Assembly: GCA_035308965.1 (NCBI GenBank)
Contig: DATGFN010000062.1
Span: 1-64,000 of the forward strand
Origin: DASYXZ01 sp035308965
GTDB taxonomy: Bacteria > Acidobacteriota > Terriglobia > UBA7540
Length of the DNA: 64,000 nt
Reading direction: 5' to 3'
Shown: positions 41,646 through 50,803 of the stretch, one piece after another
How the letters are laid out: each line of letters starts with the position of its first letter
Position numbering within the stretch: position 1 is the stretch's first letter
The notes under the pieces: generated by a model
Seen by the model: only the letters and a program-made list of their open reading frames with translations
Databases searched by the model: none
What the model was told of the DNA's origin: nothing
Position numbers and translations under genes: made by a program

Positions 41646-43439
41646 TCATTGCGGCAAGACAGGCAAAACTAAAGCCGAGGGATGCTTGGCGTCGTGCAGG
41701 ATGGTGTTGGCTGCTTTCACCATCCGGATTCCCCTGCTCTGTTCCTCCCCGGTGTTCAAATTCCGGTCAAAGCGCGGGAAATTTGAACTGGAGATTTCCA
41801 GCCGCAACTGATGCCCGGCCAGAAACACGTCGCTGGTGGCCCAGAGGTCGACATCGAACTTGTAGACTTCACCCGGCTGCATCAATTGCGGCTTCTCCTG
41901 CGATTCCCGGTAGCGGGCGCGCACAATTCCCTCCGTAAGGTTCTGCGCAAATCCATTCGGCCAGACGTCCACCAGCTTGGCGGTGAAATCCGTATCCACG
42001 GCGCTTGAGCTGGCGTACAACTCGAGACTCACAGGCCCCGTGACTTCGAAGTCGGTCTTGAAGGCGGGCGTGGAATAGACCAGAACATCCTGCCGAGCCT
42101 CATCCGGACGCTGGTCGCGGGGTCCGGGGGGAAGATGGAAGCTGTCACAACAGAGTGGCCCGCCGATTGTCGGGACGGGGTCGGCAGGATTGTAAATAAA
42201 ATGGTCCGCAGGTTCGTTTTGCGGAGCGGATGTGCTGAGTGCGCCTTCGCCATTGAGCCCGTTTGCAGAGCCTTCGGAGTGTAAATAATAATTCGTTGTC
42301 TTGGCGCGGGCCAGCGGCCACTGTTCCTCTTCGCGCCAGACATTCTTGCCCATTACGAAAATCTTCACCGGCTTTTCGTGATCCACGCCGTTGTCGATAC
42401 CTTTCAAGACATGGTCGTACCAGCGCAGCATGGGGTCATCTTCATCGAAATCCGCCTGCGGCCCGAAGTCCACCTCGCCGATTTTGCGGCCTCCGCCCGC
42501 GTGCCCCCCGATCATCACCAGCAGCCGCTGCCCGTTGCGCGCGCCGTCGCTGCCACCGTGGGCTTTAATGCCCGCGTAGTTGCGCAGCGACCCGCCCAGA
42601 AAAATGTCGTACCAAGCGGCCGTGGTGAAAACAGGAACCATGACCTTCTCGTGGTGGTCCTCAATAGACAATTGTTTCCAGTAATCGTCGTAGCTTGGGT
42701 GCGCCAGCCAATCGAGAAAGTATGAGGCCAAATCGCGCGTTTCCCCCTGTTCCGTCGCCCCGCTATTAAAGAGCGGGTAAGCGATGAGCGGAAGCTTTTG
42801 GATTCCTTCGAGGGCGTTGGTGTTTTTCTGCACCGCGCGATTGAAAGTGTCCTGGGCAAGTCCCGAGGTCCACGACTCATTGAACCATTGCTCGAACGCC
42901 CCGCCCTGGTACGTCCAGCCATTGTGATAATTGCTTGCCGTCACCACCGGAGCAATGGCCGCCAGGTGCGGCGGGGAGGCAATGGCAGTGAGCATCTGCG
43001 TTGCGCCCACATATGAGCCGCCCCACATCCCCACCTTGCCGTTTGAGTAGGGCAAAGCGGCGGCCCATTCCACTGAATCGTAGCCATCGCGGGATTCGTT
43101 CTTAAACGTGTACCACTCACCCTCGGAGCTATAGCGCCCGCGGACATCCTGGATGATCACCACATAGCCGCGCGCCGCCGCCTTCAAGCCGAACTCGAAT
43201 TCGCCTGCTTTGTTGTAGGGCGTGCGCTCGAGGATCACGGGAAATTTGCCTTCTGCTTGAGGACGATAGATGTCGGCGCGCAGCGTAATTCCATCGCGCA
43301 TTTTCGCCGCCACCCCGCGTTCGACTTTGACTTCAAATTTTTCCGCCGCGAAAGATCGCGTGGCGCCTGCAAACATCATTCCGGCGCACAGGTACAGATG
43401 GAGACTTGGCCGGATCGATGAAATCGTTTTTCGTTTCAT
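41646..43439 (-). CDS. Exported CocE/NonD-family hydrolase (X-Pro dipeptidyl-peptidase-like)
   Basis: A 597-residue protein with a signal peptide. The alpha/beta-hydrolase nucleophile is in 'GMWGGSYVGATQ'; 'VVIIQDVRGRYSSEG' is the typical oxyanion strand. The catalytic Asp lies in the 'LRWYDHVLKG' neighbourhood and the His in the jelly-roll C-terminal half ('DTDFTAKLVDVWPNGFAQNLTEGIVRARYRES'). GAGGAG precedes the ATG. Members cleave acylated amino acids, cephalosporin C-type esters or peptides with Pro at position 2. Confidence 0.93.
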   Translation of the reverse strand: MKRKTISSIRPSLHLYLCAGMMFAGATRSFAAEKFEVKVERGVAAKMRDGITLRADIYRPQAEGKFPVILERTPYNKAGEFEFGLKAAARGYVVIIQDVRGRYSSEGEWYTFKNESRDGYDSVEWAAALPYSNGKVGMWGGSYVGATQMLTAIASPPHLAAIAPVVTASNYHNGWTYQGGAFEQWFNESWTSGLAQDTFNRAVQKNTNALEGIQKLPLIAYPLFNSGATEQGETRDLASYFLDWLAHPSYDDYWKQLSIEDHHEKVMVPVFTTAAWYDIFLGGSLRNYAGIKAHGGSDGARNGQRLLVMIGGHAGGGRKIGEVDFGPQADFDEDDPMLRWYDHVLKGIDNGVDHEKPVKIFVMGKNVWREEEQWPLARAKTTNYYLHSEGSANGLNGEGALSTSAPQNEPADHFIYNPADPVPTIGGPLCCDSFHLPPGPRDQRPDEARQDVLVYSTPAFKTDFEVTGPVSLELYASSSAVDTDFTAKLVDVWPNGFAQNLTEGIVRARYRESQEKPQLMQPGEVYKFDVDLWATSDVFLAGHQLRLEISSSNFPRFDRNLNTGEEQSRGIRMVKAANTILHDAKHPSALVLPVLPQ

Positions 43440-43614
43440 TAAGTTTTCTCCTCAAAGACACAGAATTATGAGCGTCTGAAGCGGCGATATCAAGACCAGA
43501 TCAAGAGGCAAGCGCCGGACCAACCGAGCGCTTGCGGACGGAAGGCACGATCCTTGACGCTATCCGAGTGGTGCTATAAACTTTTTTAGACAGCGGGAGG
43601 CGGAAGGCAGCAAC

Positions 43615-44265
43615 TTGAAGAAAGAAACTATTATTACGGCTTTAGTGTTTCTCGTGGTCGGCTTCTTTATCGGCTACATTACTGAGGCTGAGTTCAACTG
43701 GAACGCACCGGAAAAAATGACGCCGGTCAGTGCCGCGCCTGGCGACGCAGCGGGCGGTGGCGCCCCAAGCTCTGGGGGGATTGGAAATGACGGCTCAAAA
43801 TTGCCGCCCGGGCACCCCCCACTCGATTTGGCCAACAGAATTAAAGCACTTGAAAGCCAGGCCGAACAAAGTCCTAATGATCCCCAACCGCTACTCGATT
43901 TGGCCAATTTATATTACGACCAGAAACAGTTCGATAGGGCGGCCAATTGGTATGAAAAGGCGTTGGCTCTCGATCCAAAGAACGTGAACGCGCGCACCGA
44001 CTTGGGGACGGCATATTACAATCTCGGCCGGTCCACCGATGCGCTGAAGGAGTACGAAAAATCATTGAAGGTCGATCCCACCCACGAGCCCACCATGTTT
44101 AACATTATTATTGTGAACCTGGAAGGGACTCATGACCTCGCTGCCGCGCGGGCCGCCTGGGACCGTTTGCACAAACGAAACCCCAATTATCCGGGGCTTG
44201 ACGCGTTGAAGGACAAATTTACCCCCGGAAACGGCGCCACGCCTGCGGCCCCTTCCGGAAGTTAA
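43615..44265 (+). CDS. Membrane-anchored TPR protein
   Basis: A 216-residue protein with a TTG start, a single N-terminal membrane helix ('IITALVFLVVGFFIGYI'), a Gly/Ala/Pro linker and three TPR units (about residues 75-185: 'PQPLLDLANLYYDQKQFDRAANWYEKALALDP', 'NARTDLGTAYYNLGRSTDALKEYEKSL'). The TPR part resembles cytochrome c biogenesis (CcmH/CycH-like) or generic scaffold proteins. A purine-rich ribosome site precedes it. Confidence 0.85.
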   Translation: MKKETIITALVFLVVGFFIGYITEAEFNWNAPEKMTPVSAAPGDAAGGGAPSSGGIGNDGSKLPPGHPPLDLANRIKALESQAEQSPNDPQPLLDLANLYYDQKQFDRAANWYEKALALDPKNVNARTDLGTAYYNLGRSTDALKEYEKSLKVDPTHEPTMFNIIIVNLEGTHDLAAARAAWDRLHKRNPNYPGLDALKDKFTPGNGATPAAPSGS

Positions 44266-44307
44266 CAAGGAATTCGGCCTCGTACGTTCGGTGGAATCCG
44301 AAAAGCC

Positions 44308-44604
44308 ATGCTGCGATTGTTCGCCTACCTCTTCGACTTGGTTGTGATTGTCATTATCGGTCGACTGCTGAATTGGATCCTGCGAACAGCTTTCGGGACC
44401 CCGCAGGGCAAGCCCCCCGACCCCCGGAGCGTAGGAAGAGCGGGGAATGAATCAGCGCCCAAAGGGCAAACGGCGCGGGATCCGGTATGCGGCATGTTTG
44501 TTTCTACGGAACTCTCCCACAGATTGAATGATGGCGGGCAAACCCTCCACTTTTGTTCCCGTGAATGCCTGGAACAGTACCAGAAGAAACCTGTAGGCGC
44601 CTGA
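44308..44604 (+). CDS. Membrane protein with YHS/TRASH-like metal motif
   Basis: A 98-residue protein: an N-terminal membrane helix ('FDLVVIVIIGRLL'), a Pro/Gly-rich linker and 'DPVCGMFVSTELSH…LHFCSRECLEQY', the YHS-type Cys motif (CGM...FCSxxC) that binds metal ions such as copper. It lies 42 bases after the TPR gene, so the two may form an operon. Confidence 0.8.
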   Translation: MLRLFAYLFDLVVIVIIGRLLNWILRTAFGTPQGKPPDPRSVGRAGNESAPKGQTARDPVCGMFVSTELSHRLNDGGQTLHFCSRECLEQYQKKPVGA

Positions 44605-44715
44605 AATCGAGTGTAGCCCGGCGTGGACTCCGCTTGAAATCGGTATTGACATTGATGCGAGTGGTTCTATAATCCGCACAGTTCGCGGGCTGAGTTGAGA
44701 GACGCACGGAACTTG

Positions 44716-45570
44716 ATGAATCACCCATTAAATCCGCCGGCGATGGTGGCGCTGACCATTGCGGGATTCGACCCCAGCGGCGGCGCAGGCGTTGTCGCCG
44801 ACCTCAAAACTTTTGCCGCCAACAATTGCTACGGCGTTGCGGCCATCACCGCACTCACGGCCCAAAATTCCCATGGCGTAAGCGCCCTCAAGCCGGTTGA
44901 AGCAAAACTCCTGCGGGAGACCATCCTGTCCCTGTTGGCCGACGGGCGCGTGCGTGCGATCAAAATCGGAATGGTGGCGAACCGTCAAAACGCTGAAGTG
45001 GTGCGCGAGATTCTGGATGCCAACCCCGCTCTGCCTTCGGTGCTCGACCCGATCTACCGCTCCACCAGTGGACGGGAGTTGGTGGATGAGAACGGCTTTG
45101 AATACTTGCGCAAGGAACTGCTGAGCCGCGTCACCGTGGTCACACCGAATATGGAAGAGGCCGCCGCGCTCACCTCACTGAAAGTGAGCAACGTGGAGGA
45201 GATGAAGGTGGCGGCGCATAAGCTGATCGCGATGGGGGCGCGCAACGTAGTGGTGACCGGCGGCCATCTTGATAAGGCCGTTGATATATTGTGTGAAGGC
45301 GCCAAATTGCAGACCCTGGCAGGCGACCGGATGAAGGCGGAGAATTTGCACGGCGCGGGATGTACTTTTTCATCCGCCGTGGCCGCCAACCTGGCTCTGG
45401 GACGCCATCTTGAAGACGCCGTGGTGCTCGCCAAGGCGTATGTGACCGAGGCGATCCGAAAAGCTTATGCCATCGGCCCCGGCCTCATCCCACTGAATCA
45501 TCTTTACCGGTTGCAGCAGAGTCCCCGCCCGGCCGACGACGCGCCCCCGGTTCCCGAAGCTACTCATTGA
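44716..45570 (+). CDS. thiD: Hydroxymethylpyrimidine/phosphomethylpyrimidine kinase
   Basis: A 284-residue protein. 'TIAGFDPSGGAGVVADLKTFAANNCYG' is the N-terminal substrate/ATP motif, 'KIGMVANRQNAEVV' and 'LDPIYRSTSGRELVDE' follow, and 'HGAGCTFSSAVAANLALG' holds the catalytic Cys/anion hole. It phosphorylates HMP to HMP-PP in thiamine synthesis, together with ThiC. ATG 44716 is preferred over the 44695 codon. It converges with the next gene. Confidence 0.95.
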   Translation: MNHPLNPPAMVALTIAGFDPSGGAGVVADLKTFAANNCYGVAAITALTAQNSHGVSALKPVEAKLLRETILSLLADGRVRAIKIGMVANRQNAEVVREILDANPALPSVLDPIYRSTSGRELVDENGFEYLRKELLSRVTVVTPNMEEAAALTSLKVSNVEEMKVAAHKLIAMGARNVVVTGGHLDKAVDILCEGAKLQTLAGDRMKAENLHGAGCTFSSAVAANLALGRHLEDAVVLAKAYVTEAIRKAYAIGPGLIPLNHLYRLQQSPRPADDAPPVPEATH

Positions 45571-45593
45571 AGAGACCACGCCCTTCGGCAGTC

Positions 45594-46682
45594 CTACTCG
45601 ATCCACTCCTCTATGACGCTGGTGTTGTCGTCGACCGCGGCGAACAATGTCTTGCCCCGGCTTTGAGTGATGGCCAAGCCGAAGGCCGAGCCCGCCACAG
45701 CATCAATCTGGAACTGGCTCACAAACTGACCTTCAGGGGTAAACTCCACGATCTCGCTCAACTGGCTTAGGTCTTCGTTGATTGCATCGCCGTTGGCGGT
45801 GATGAGGTCACCGTTTGGAGCAAGGGCCAAAGCCAAGGGGCCGTGCAAATGCTGGTCATCCTGGTAGATCAATTGACCAGGACCGTGGTCCTCACTGGTA
45901 CGGGCGGCGTTGGAAACAGCGAAGATCTCATTGTCGTCCGTGGAGGCTACGTAAAGGATGTCGCGTCGTCCGTCATACGCCAGTCCGGTTGGACCCACCA
46001 CCACGGCTGCTGCGCTGCAGGCCGTGCCGTATCCCGAAGCAATTTGAACCATGCTTTGAACTGTAATTTTGCCGTTTCTATCCGCCATTAAATTGATGCG
46101 TGTCACCGTGCCGCTCAGTACATTCGAGACAAATACCTGCGCCTCATTTCCCTCTTCGTGGATGGTCAAGTCCCACGGACCGTTGAGAAAAAGGCTATTG
46201 CTTAGGGTCATGGCCAGGTTCCCTTGTCGGTCGATGATCAGCAGCGAGCCCTGTTGAACAGTGGCGCAAGTGCCGTCGGTAGTGGGCACATTTCCAACGA
46301 TCACAAATCCGCTCCTCAACACTCCCAGAGCAGTCGTGAGCCCGAGTCCGGATTGTCCCTGAAAGAAAACGGACGCCGGTTCCCAACTTTGTTTAATTTG
46401 CATGATGGTCGTTCCGGTCCCCTGGAGACCCGAATTGCTGTTGAAGTTCGACGTCAGGATATCGTTGGCGTGCAGGGGTCCGCCGACGGGGAAGCCATTG
46501 GGAACGAAGGCGACTCCGTAAGGATTTGCGTCCCCGGTGGGGGGCACGGCTGAGACCGACAGGAATGGAGATCCCGGCGGAGGGATAATCGGCGAAAATT
46601 GCCCCTTCTGTGGTTGACCGAGAGTGGATAGTGAAACGAATAGTCCGAAACCCAAAATGACGTGTACGATTCTGCTTCGCAT
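45594..46682 (-). CDS. Exported NHL/beta-propeller-like protein
   Basis: A 362-residue protein with a signal peptide ('IVHVILGFGLFVSLSTLG'). Several repeats of about 45 residues with 'NPYGVAFVPNG', 'GPTGLAYDGRRDILYVASTDDNEIFAVSN', 'GPLALALAPNGDLITANGDA' and 'GLAITQSRGKTLFAAVDDNTS' show a six-bladed propeller of NHL/SGL type. No catalytic site is seen; it may bind or sense. GGAGG precedes the ATG. Confidence 0.85.
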   Translation of the reverse strand: MRSRIVHVILGFGLFVSLSTLGQPQKGQFSPIIPPPGSPFLSVSAVPPTGDANPYGVAFVPNGFPVGGPLHANDILTSNFNSNSGLQGTGTTIMQIKQSWEPASVFFQGQSGLGLTTALGVLRSGFVIVGNVPTTDGTCATVQQGSLLIIDRQGNLAMTLSNSLFLNGPWDLTIHEEGNEAQVFVSNVLSGTVTRINLMADRNGKITVQSMVQIASGYGTACSAAAVVVGPTGLAYDGRRDILYVASTDDNEIFAVSNAARTSEDHGPGQLIYQDDQHLHGPLALALAPNGDLITANGDAINEDLSQLSEIVEFTPEGQFVSQFQIDAVAGSAFGLAITQSRGKTLFAAVDDNTSVIEEWIE

Positions 46683-47048
46683 AATTACGCCTCCTTGTAT
46701 GGATTGATTTAGTTATTTTTGAGGAGTTGAGCATAGTGCCGGATTTCCTATGATATTTGTAGGGTCATAAAACGTCTCCCGCTAGGGGCAAATTCCTCAC
46801 CCGTTTCTTGCGGCGAAAAAAGAAAACAAATAACTCTATCCCAAAAGGCTCCGCCGCGATGTCATACATGTCTCAACTAAATGTAAAGATTTTGTAAAAA
46901 AAGAGGCTCGGATTGGTAACCCCGCGAGCAGGTACGGGAAAGGCTTGAAATGGCGGCCATGCAATTGCCGATGAGCAGCCGGTCATGGGCGCCGAACTTC
47001 GATCCCATGCAAAGCTCCATGATGAAATGATGCCGGACGTTGAGCAAC
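46683..47048. other. Intergenic stretch, nothing clear
   Basis: About 365 bases between two minus-strand genes. An A-rich run (about 46880-46905) lies inside. No convincing promoter, hairpin or small gene was found. Confidence 0.4.
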
Positions 47049-47531
47049 TCAGAGCGCTAGTGTGAGGTCATGGCGGAGTCGCTCCAGGGTTTCGGGGTGG
47101 CCATGTTTCCAATCCTTGAATGCTGGCAGGAACCGAAAAACTTTCGCAAGACGCAGGGGCTTAAACAATAAGACCATGGGATTGAAATCGCGGTCACGAC
47201 CGAACGCACGAAACACACGAACCTTGAAGGTAAACCTTGACCACTCATGGCGTTTCGACCAGATGAGGACGATGGCGCGCCCCGCCACTAAGGGAAGGAT
47301 TTGGTTCTCCATGTAACCCTTCCATATCGGGCTTTCCGAGGAGACAAAAAGTACATCCATCCCTTTCGGCAGCCACCAAAGCCAGATGAGGAAATAAATA
47401 AGGATTTTGTTCAGAAGATGCAAGCCGAGGCCCACCACAATGAGTGGCATAACGATTAACAGAAACGGAACAATCAGAGCGGCTTCGAAAACCTTTCGTC
47501 CAAACGATTTCTTCTTACGGGTCTGTTCCAT
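47049..47531 (-). CDS. Hypothetical membrane protein
   Basis: A 160-residue protein with two closely spaced hydrophobic helices ('EAALIVPFLLIVMPLIVVGLGLHLLNKILIYFLIWLWWLP') and a basic cytoplasmic tail ('RVFRAFGRDRDFNPMVLLFKPLRLAKVFRFL'). AGAGG lies four bases before ATG 47531; TTG 47534 is less likely. No family is recognised. Confidence 0.65.
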   Translation of the reverse strand: MEQTRKKKSFGRKVFEAALIVPFLLIVMPLIVVGLGLHLLNKILIYFLIWLWWLPKGMDVLFVSSESPIWKGYMENQILPLVAGRAIVLIWSKRHEWSRFTFKVRVFRAFGRDRDFNPMVLLFKPLRLAKVFRFLPAFKDWKHGHPETLERLRHDLTLAL

Positions 47532-47612
47532 CAAACCTCTTTCTGTAGCTTCGCGGATCTGAGGAAGCGGTAATTCCAGCTCGAATTTAGGCGGATGTTT
47601 CCTGAGTCTGGA

Positions 47613-48800
47613 TCACTCGATGATTTTCAACTTCTTGCCCACCGTCTCAAAAATACGGAGGGCGCGGGACAACTCATCCTCGGTGTGTGTGGCGGTGACG
47701 ATGGTGCGCAGGCGCGCCTTGCCCACCGGGACGGTGGGAAAGCCGATGCCGAGAGCGAGCAGGCCCGCCGCGAACAGCTCGCGCGAGAACTGATGGGCGA
47801 GCGCCGCGTCACCCACCATTACCGGAGTGATGGGTGTTTCGCTCATGCCGGTATTGAATCCGATTTTTTTCAACCCTTCTTTGAAAAACGCCGTGTTCGC
47901 CCAGAGCTTTTCGATCAACTGCGGTTCCTCTTCCAAAACTTCAAACGCGGCAATGCAGGTGGCGGCCACCGAGGGCGGATGCGAGGTGGAAAACAAGAAC
48001 GGACGGGCTCGATGATAGAGGAAGTCGACTACGTCGCGCGTGGCGCACACATATCCGCCCAGCGCTCCGATGGCTTTGGAAAGCGTGCCCACCTGGATGT
48101 CTACGCGCCCGTGCAGGTTGAAATGGTCCACCGTGCCGCGGCCGTTTTTGCCCAGCACGCCGGAAGAGTGGGCGTCATCAATCATCATGATGCAACCGTA
48201 TTTTTCCGCCAACTCGACCAACGCGGGCAGAGGAGCGATGTCACCTTCCATGGAAAACACGCCGTCAGTGATCAAAAGCTTGTGACACTTGCGCGGAGCT
48301 ATTTCTTTCAGAATCTTCTCGCAGGCCTCAACATCTTTGTGGGGAAAGACTTTGATTTCCGCGCGTGACAGGCGGCACCCATCAATGATGGACGCGTGGT
48401 TGAGCTCGTCCGAAATAATCACGTCCTCTTTGGTGAGAATCGCGGAGACCGTGCCCGCGTTGGCGGTGAAGCCCGACTGAAATACTACCGAGGCCTCCAC
48501 GTGCTTGAATCGCGCGATTTTTTCTTCGAGCTCCATGTGCAACGACATGGTGCCGCAAATAGTGCGCACCGCTCCGGAGCCCACGCCGTATTTTTCAATC
48601 GCTTCCAGAGCCCTCCGGCGAAGTTTGGGATGAGTGGTCAGTCCCAGATAATTATTGGAGGAGAGATTGATGACCTCGTGGCCGTCAATTCGCGAAGTGG
48701 GAAGCTGCTCGCTTTCCAAAATTCGCAGCCTTTGGAAAAGATGCTGCTCGCGAAGTTTGTTCAGTTCGTCGGTGAGGTACTGCAATTGGATTTTCGGCAT
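47613..48800 (-). CDS. kbl: Glycine C-acetyltransferase (2-amino-3-ketobutyrate CoA ligase)
   Basis: A 395-residue PLP enzyme. 'GSGAVRTICGTMSLHMELEE' and 'IIDGCRLSRAEI' are typical; the PLP lysine is in 'VGTLSKAIGALGGY' near residue 244, with 'MMIDDAHSSGVLG' before it. It cleaves 2-amino-3-ketobutyrate with CoA to glycine and acetyl-CoA. It follows tdh on the same strand with an AT-rich inverted repeat between them. Confidence 0.95.
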   Translation of the reverse strand: MPKIQLQYLTDELNKLREQHLFQRLRILESEQLPTSRIDGHEVINLSSNNYLGLTTHPKLRRRALEAIEKYGVGSGAVRTICGTMSLHMELEEKIARFKHVEASVVFQSGFTANAGTVSAILTKEDVIISDELNHASIIDGCRLSRAEIKVFPHKDVEACEKILKEIAPRKCHKLLITDGVFSMEGDIAPLPALVELAEKYGCIMMIDDAHSSGVLGKNGRGTVDHFNLHGRVDIQVGTLSKAIGALGGYVCATRDVVDFLYHRARPFLFSTSHPPSVAATCIAAFEVLEEEPQLIEKLWANTAFFKEGLKKIGFNTGMSETPITPVMVGDAALAHQFSRELFAAGLLALGIGFPTVPVGKARLRTIVTATHTEDELSRALRIFETVGKKLKIIE

Positions 48801-48816
48801 CTTAGCTGGGCGTTTA

Positions 48817-48899
48817 GGATTATGAATTATAAATTATGAATGAAGATCAAAAGATTCCTTTTGCTTTTTCTTTAATTCAGAATTCATAATTTAAAATTC
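48817..48899. repeat. AT-rich inverted repeat of 7-bp units between tdh and kbl
   Basis: The left array is GATTATG, AATTATA, AATTATG, AAT. GAATTATAAATTATGAAT (48824-48841) and its reverse complement at 48882-48899 match at 17 of 18 bases. The right arm also shows 7-bp periodicity. The last codons of tdh are inside the right arm. The arms are 40 bases apart. It is the only strongly AT-rich array. Confidence 0.75.
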
Positions 48900-49960
48900 G
48901 GTTTACCGTTCGGATACATCAGCACTTTAGAAGCGTGGCCCGACAACAGCAGGTCCATTCCTTGTTGAAAGTCGGTCATGGCAATACGATTGGTGATCAG
49001 GGGCGAAATGTCGAGCGCGCCGGACTTCAGCAGCGCCTGCATCTGGTACCACGTTTCGAACACGCGCCGACCGTTAATGCCCTGCACGATGGCGCCTTTG
49101 AAGATGATGTCATTGGCCAGGTCGAGCTCCAGAGGCTTGGAGGGAATCCCGAGCAGTGAAATGCGCCCGCCGCGCCGCAGCATCTGGAACGCCTGCCGCA
49201 CTGCCGCAGGGTTGCCGGACATTTCCAGCACCACGTCCGCGCCCACGCCGTTCGTCTGGCCAATCACTTCCGCCACGGCATCGGTCTTGGAAGAATCGAT
49301 TACCAGGGTGGCGCCCATTTTTTCCGCCAGCTTTTGGCGGTAAGGGTGCGGCTCGGTGGCAAAAATCGGTCCGGCACCGCAAGCTTTCGCCACCGCGATG
49401 GCAAACAATCCGATGGGCCCACAGCCGGTAATCGCAACACTGAGGCCGGCGATATCGCCCGCCAGAACGGTGTGCACGGCATTGCCCAGCGGGTCAAGCA
49501 CGGCAGCGTAGTCCACGGGAATGGTAGGATCGATTTTCCAGATGTTTGATTCCGGAATTTTGACGTATTCGGCGAAGCAGCCGTCCAGATCGATTCCGAT
49601 AATGCGAACGTTCAGGCAAATGTGCGGGTGCCCGGTTCGACATTGGTAACAATGCCCGCAGGACAAATGCATTTCCGCCGAAACAAAGTCGCCCGCGTTT
49701 ACCGCCTTCACTTCCGCGCCCACCCGTTCCACAATCCCGCAAAATTCATGGCCAAAAACCAGTGGCGGATGGATGCGCCGCTGCGACCAGCGGTCCCACT
49801 GGTAAATGTGCAAGTCGGTCCCGCAAATGGAAGCCGCTTGCACGCGCACCAGAACGTCCTTGGACCCGATTTCAGGCAGCGGCACCTGGCGAAGCGCCGC
49901 CCCAGGCTGCGCTTCCGGCTTGACGATGGCTTGCATGCTCGCGGACATGGGAACGGTCAT
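48884..49960 (-). CDS. tdh: L-threonine 3-dehydrogenase
   Basis: A 358-residue zinc alcohol dehydrogenase-type enzyme. 'ICGTDLHIYQWD' and 'FGHEFCGIVERVG' are the catalytic zinc site, 'SCGHCYQCRTGHPHIC' the structural zinc site, and 'GCGPIGLFAIAVAKACGA' the NAD fold. The 'TDLHIYQWD' pattern is specific for Tdh. It oxidises threonine to 2-amino-3-ketobutyrate, the substrate of Kbl downstream. ATG 49960 is chosen; GTG 49975 and ATG 49936 are alternatives. Confidence 0.94.
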   Translation of the reverse strand: MTVPMSASMQAIVKPEAQPGAALRQVPLPEIGSKDVLVRVQAASICGTDLHIYQWDRWSQRRIHPPLVFGHEFCGIVERVGAEVKAVNAGDFVSAEMHLSCGHCYQCRTGHPHICLNVRIIGIDLDGCFAEYVKIPESNIWKIDPTIPVDYAAVLDPLGNAVHTVLAGDIAGLSVAITGCGPIGLFAIAVAKACGAGPIFATEPHPYRQKLAEKMGATLVIDSSKTDAVAEVIGQTNGVGADVVLEMSGNPAAVRQAFQMLRRGGRISLLGIPSKPLELDLANDIIFKGAIVQGINGRRVFETWYQMQALLKSGALDISPLITNRIAMTDFQQGMDLLLSGHASKVLMYPNGKPNFKL

Positions 49961-50168
49961 CTTAGCACACCCCACCGCCCGTCAAAGCAGTTCAAAAGCC
50001 GTTGCAAGGCAGGCTGCGGCTTCTGGGTTGGATTGGAATATCCGCGCCAAGCCGTGAGCCGCCCGGCACTTCAGGTCGCATTTGAATCAGACAGAGGAAG
50101 CTACCTAGAATTCACGGAGTTGGCGGATGTCGGGCAGTCTCCTGTAACCTTTACCCATTTGACTTTAT

Positions 50169-50651
50169 TTACTGCAGTTTTCGCCGGACTTTTTCCAGCG
50201 CTTCTTTGGCCAGGGTGTAATCGGGGCTAAGTTTGAGGGCTTGTTCGAAGTGGTGGCGCGCCTTGCCGTAGAGTTCCTTGGCCATATAAGCGCGGCCTAG
50301 ATTGTAGTGAGGGTAGTGGTAGGACTCGTAGCGTTTGGACTGTAGCGCGCGCTCCAGCCACGACAGGGCTTCGTCGTATTCGCCTTTTTCAATCAGGTAG
50401 GCGCCGATATCGTTATAAGGGTTTCCAAACTCGGGGTCAATCTGGATGGCCTTTTTGCACTCGGCGATGGCCTCTTCGAGCTTTCCCTGGAAGCGGTAGG
50501 TCCATCCGAGAAAGGTATAGGCTTCTGCCGTGGGGTGAATGTCCAGAGAGCGCTTATAGAGTTCGACGGCCATGTCGTACTCGCCGCCCACCTGGTACTG
50601 ATAGGCCTCTTTCAACAACTCCCACGCGGATTGCAGGTTTTCGCCGCTCAT
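50169..50651 (-). CDS. TPR-repeat protein
   Basis: A 160-residue soluble protein made of four TPR units ('WELLKEAYQYQVGGEYDMAVELYKRSLDIHP', 'AYTFLGWTYRFQGKLEEAIAECKKAIQIDP', 'PYNDIGAYLIEKGEYDEALSWLERAL', 'HYNLGRAYMAKELYGKARHHFEQALKLSP'). ATG 50651 is preceded by AAGGA at nine bases; the upstream in-frame extension looks non-coding. It is likely a scaffold; its partner is unknown. Confidence 0.9.
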   Translation of the reverse strand: MSGENLQSAWELLKEAYQYQVGGEYDMAVELYKRSLDIHPTAEAYTFLGWTYRFQGKLEEAIAECKKAIQIDPEFGNPYNDIGAYLIEKGEYDEALSWLERALQSKRYESYHYPHYNLGRAYMAKELYGKARHHFEQALKLSPDYTLAKEALEKVRRKLQ

Positions 50652-50803
50652 TCCAGAGATTCCTTGTCTTCGATAGTTAGCACACGCGCCGAGCGAAGTC
50701 AAATACAACCCAACTCCCGGCAAAAACCGGGCTATAATCACGCGCGCTTAAAGCCGCGCGGATGCAAATGCACATCCGGCTTGCATCTACTGGGTTTTCC
50801 CAT

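Noticed and set aside
47595..48368. A 257-codon open frame on the plus strand
   Set aside because: Antisense to kbl, with the usual Arg/Gly/His-rich composition.
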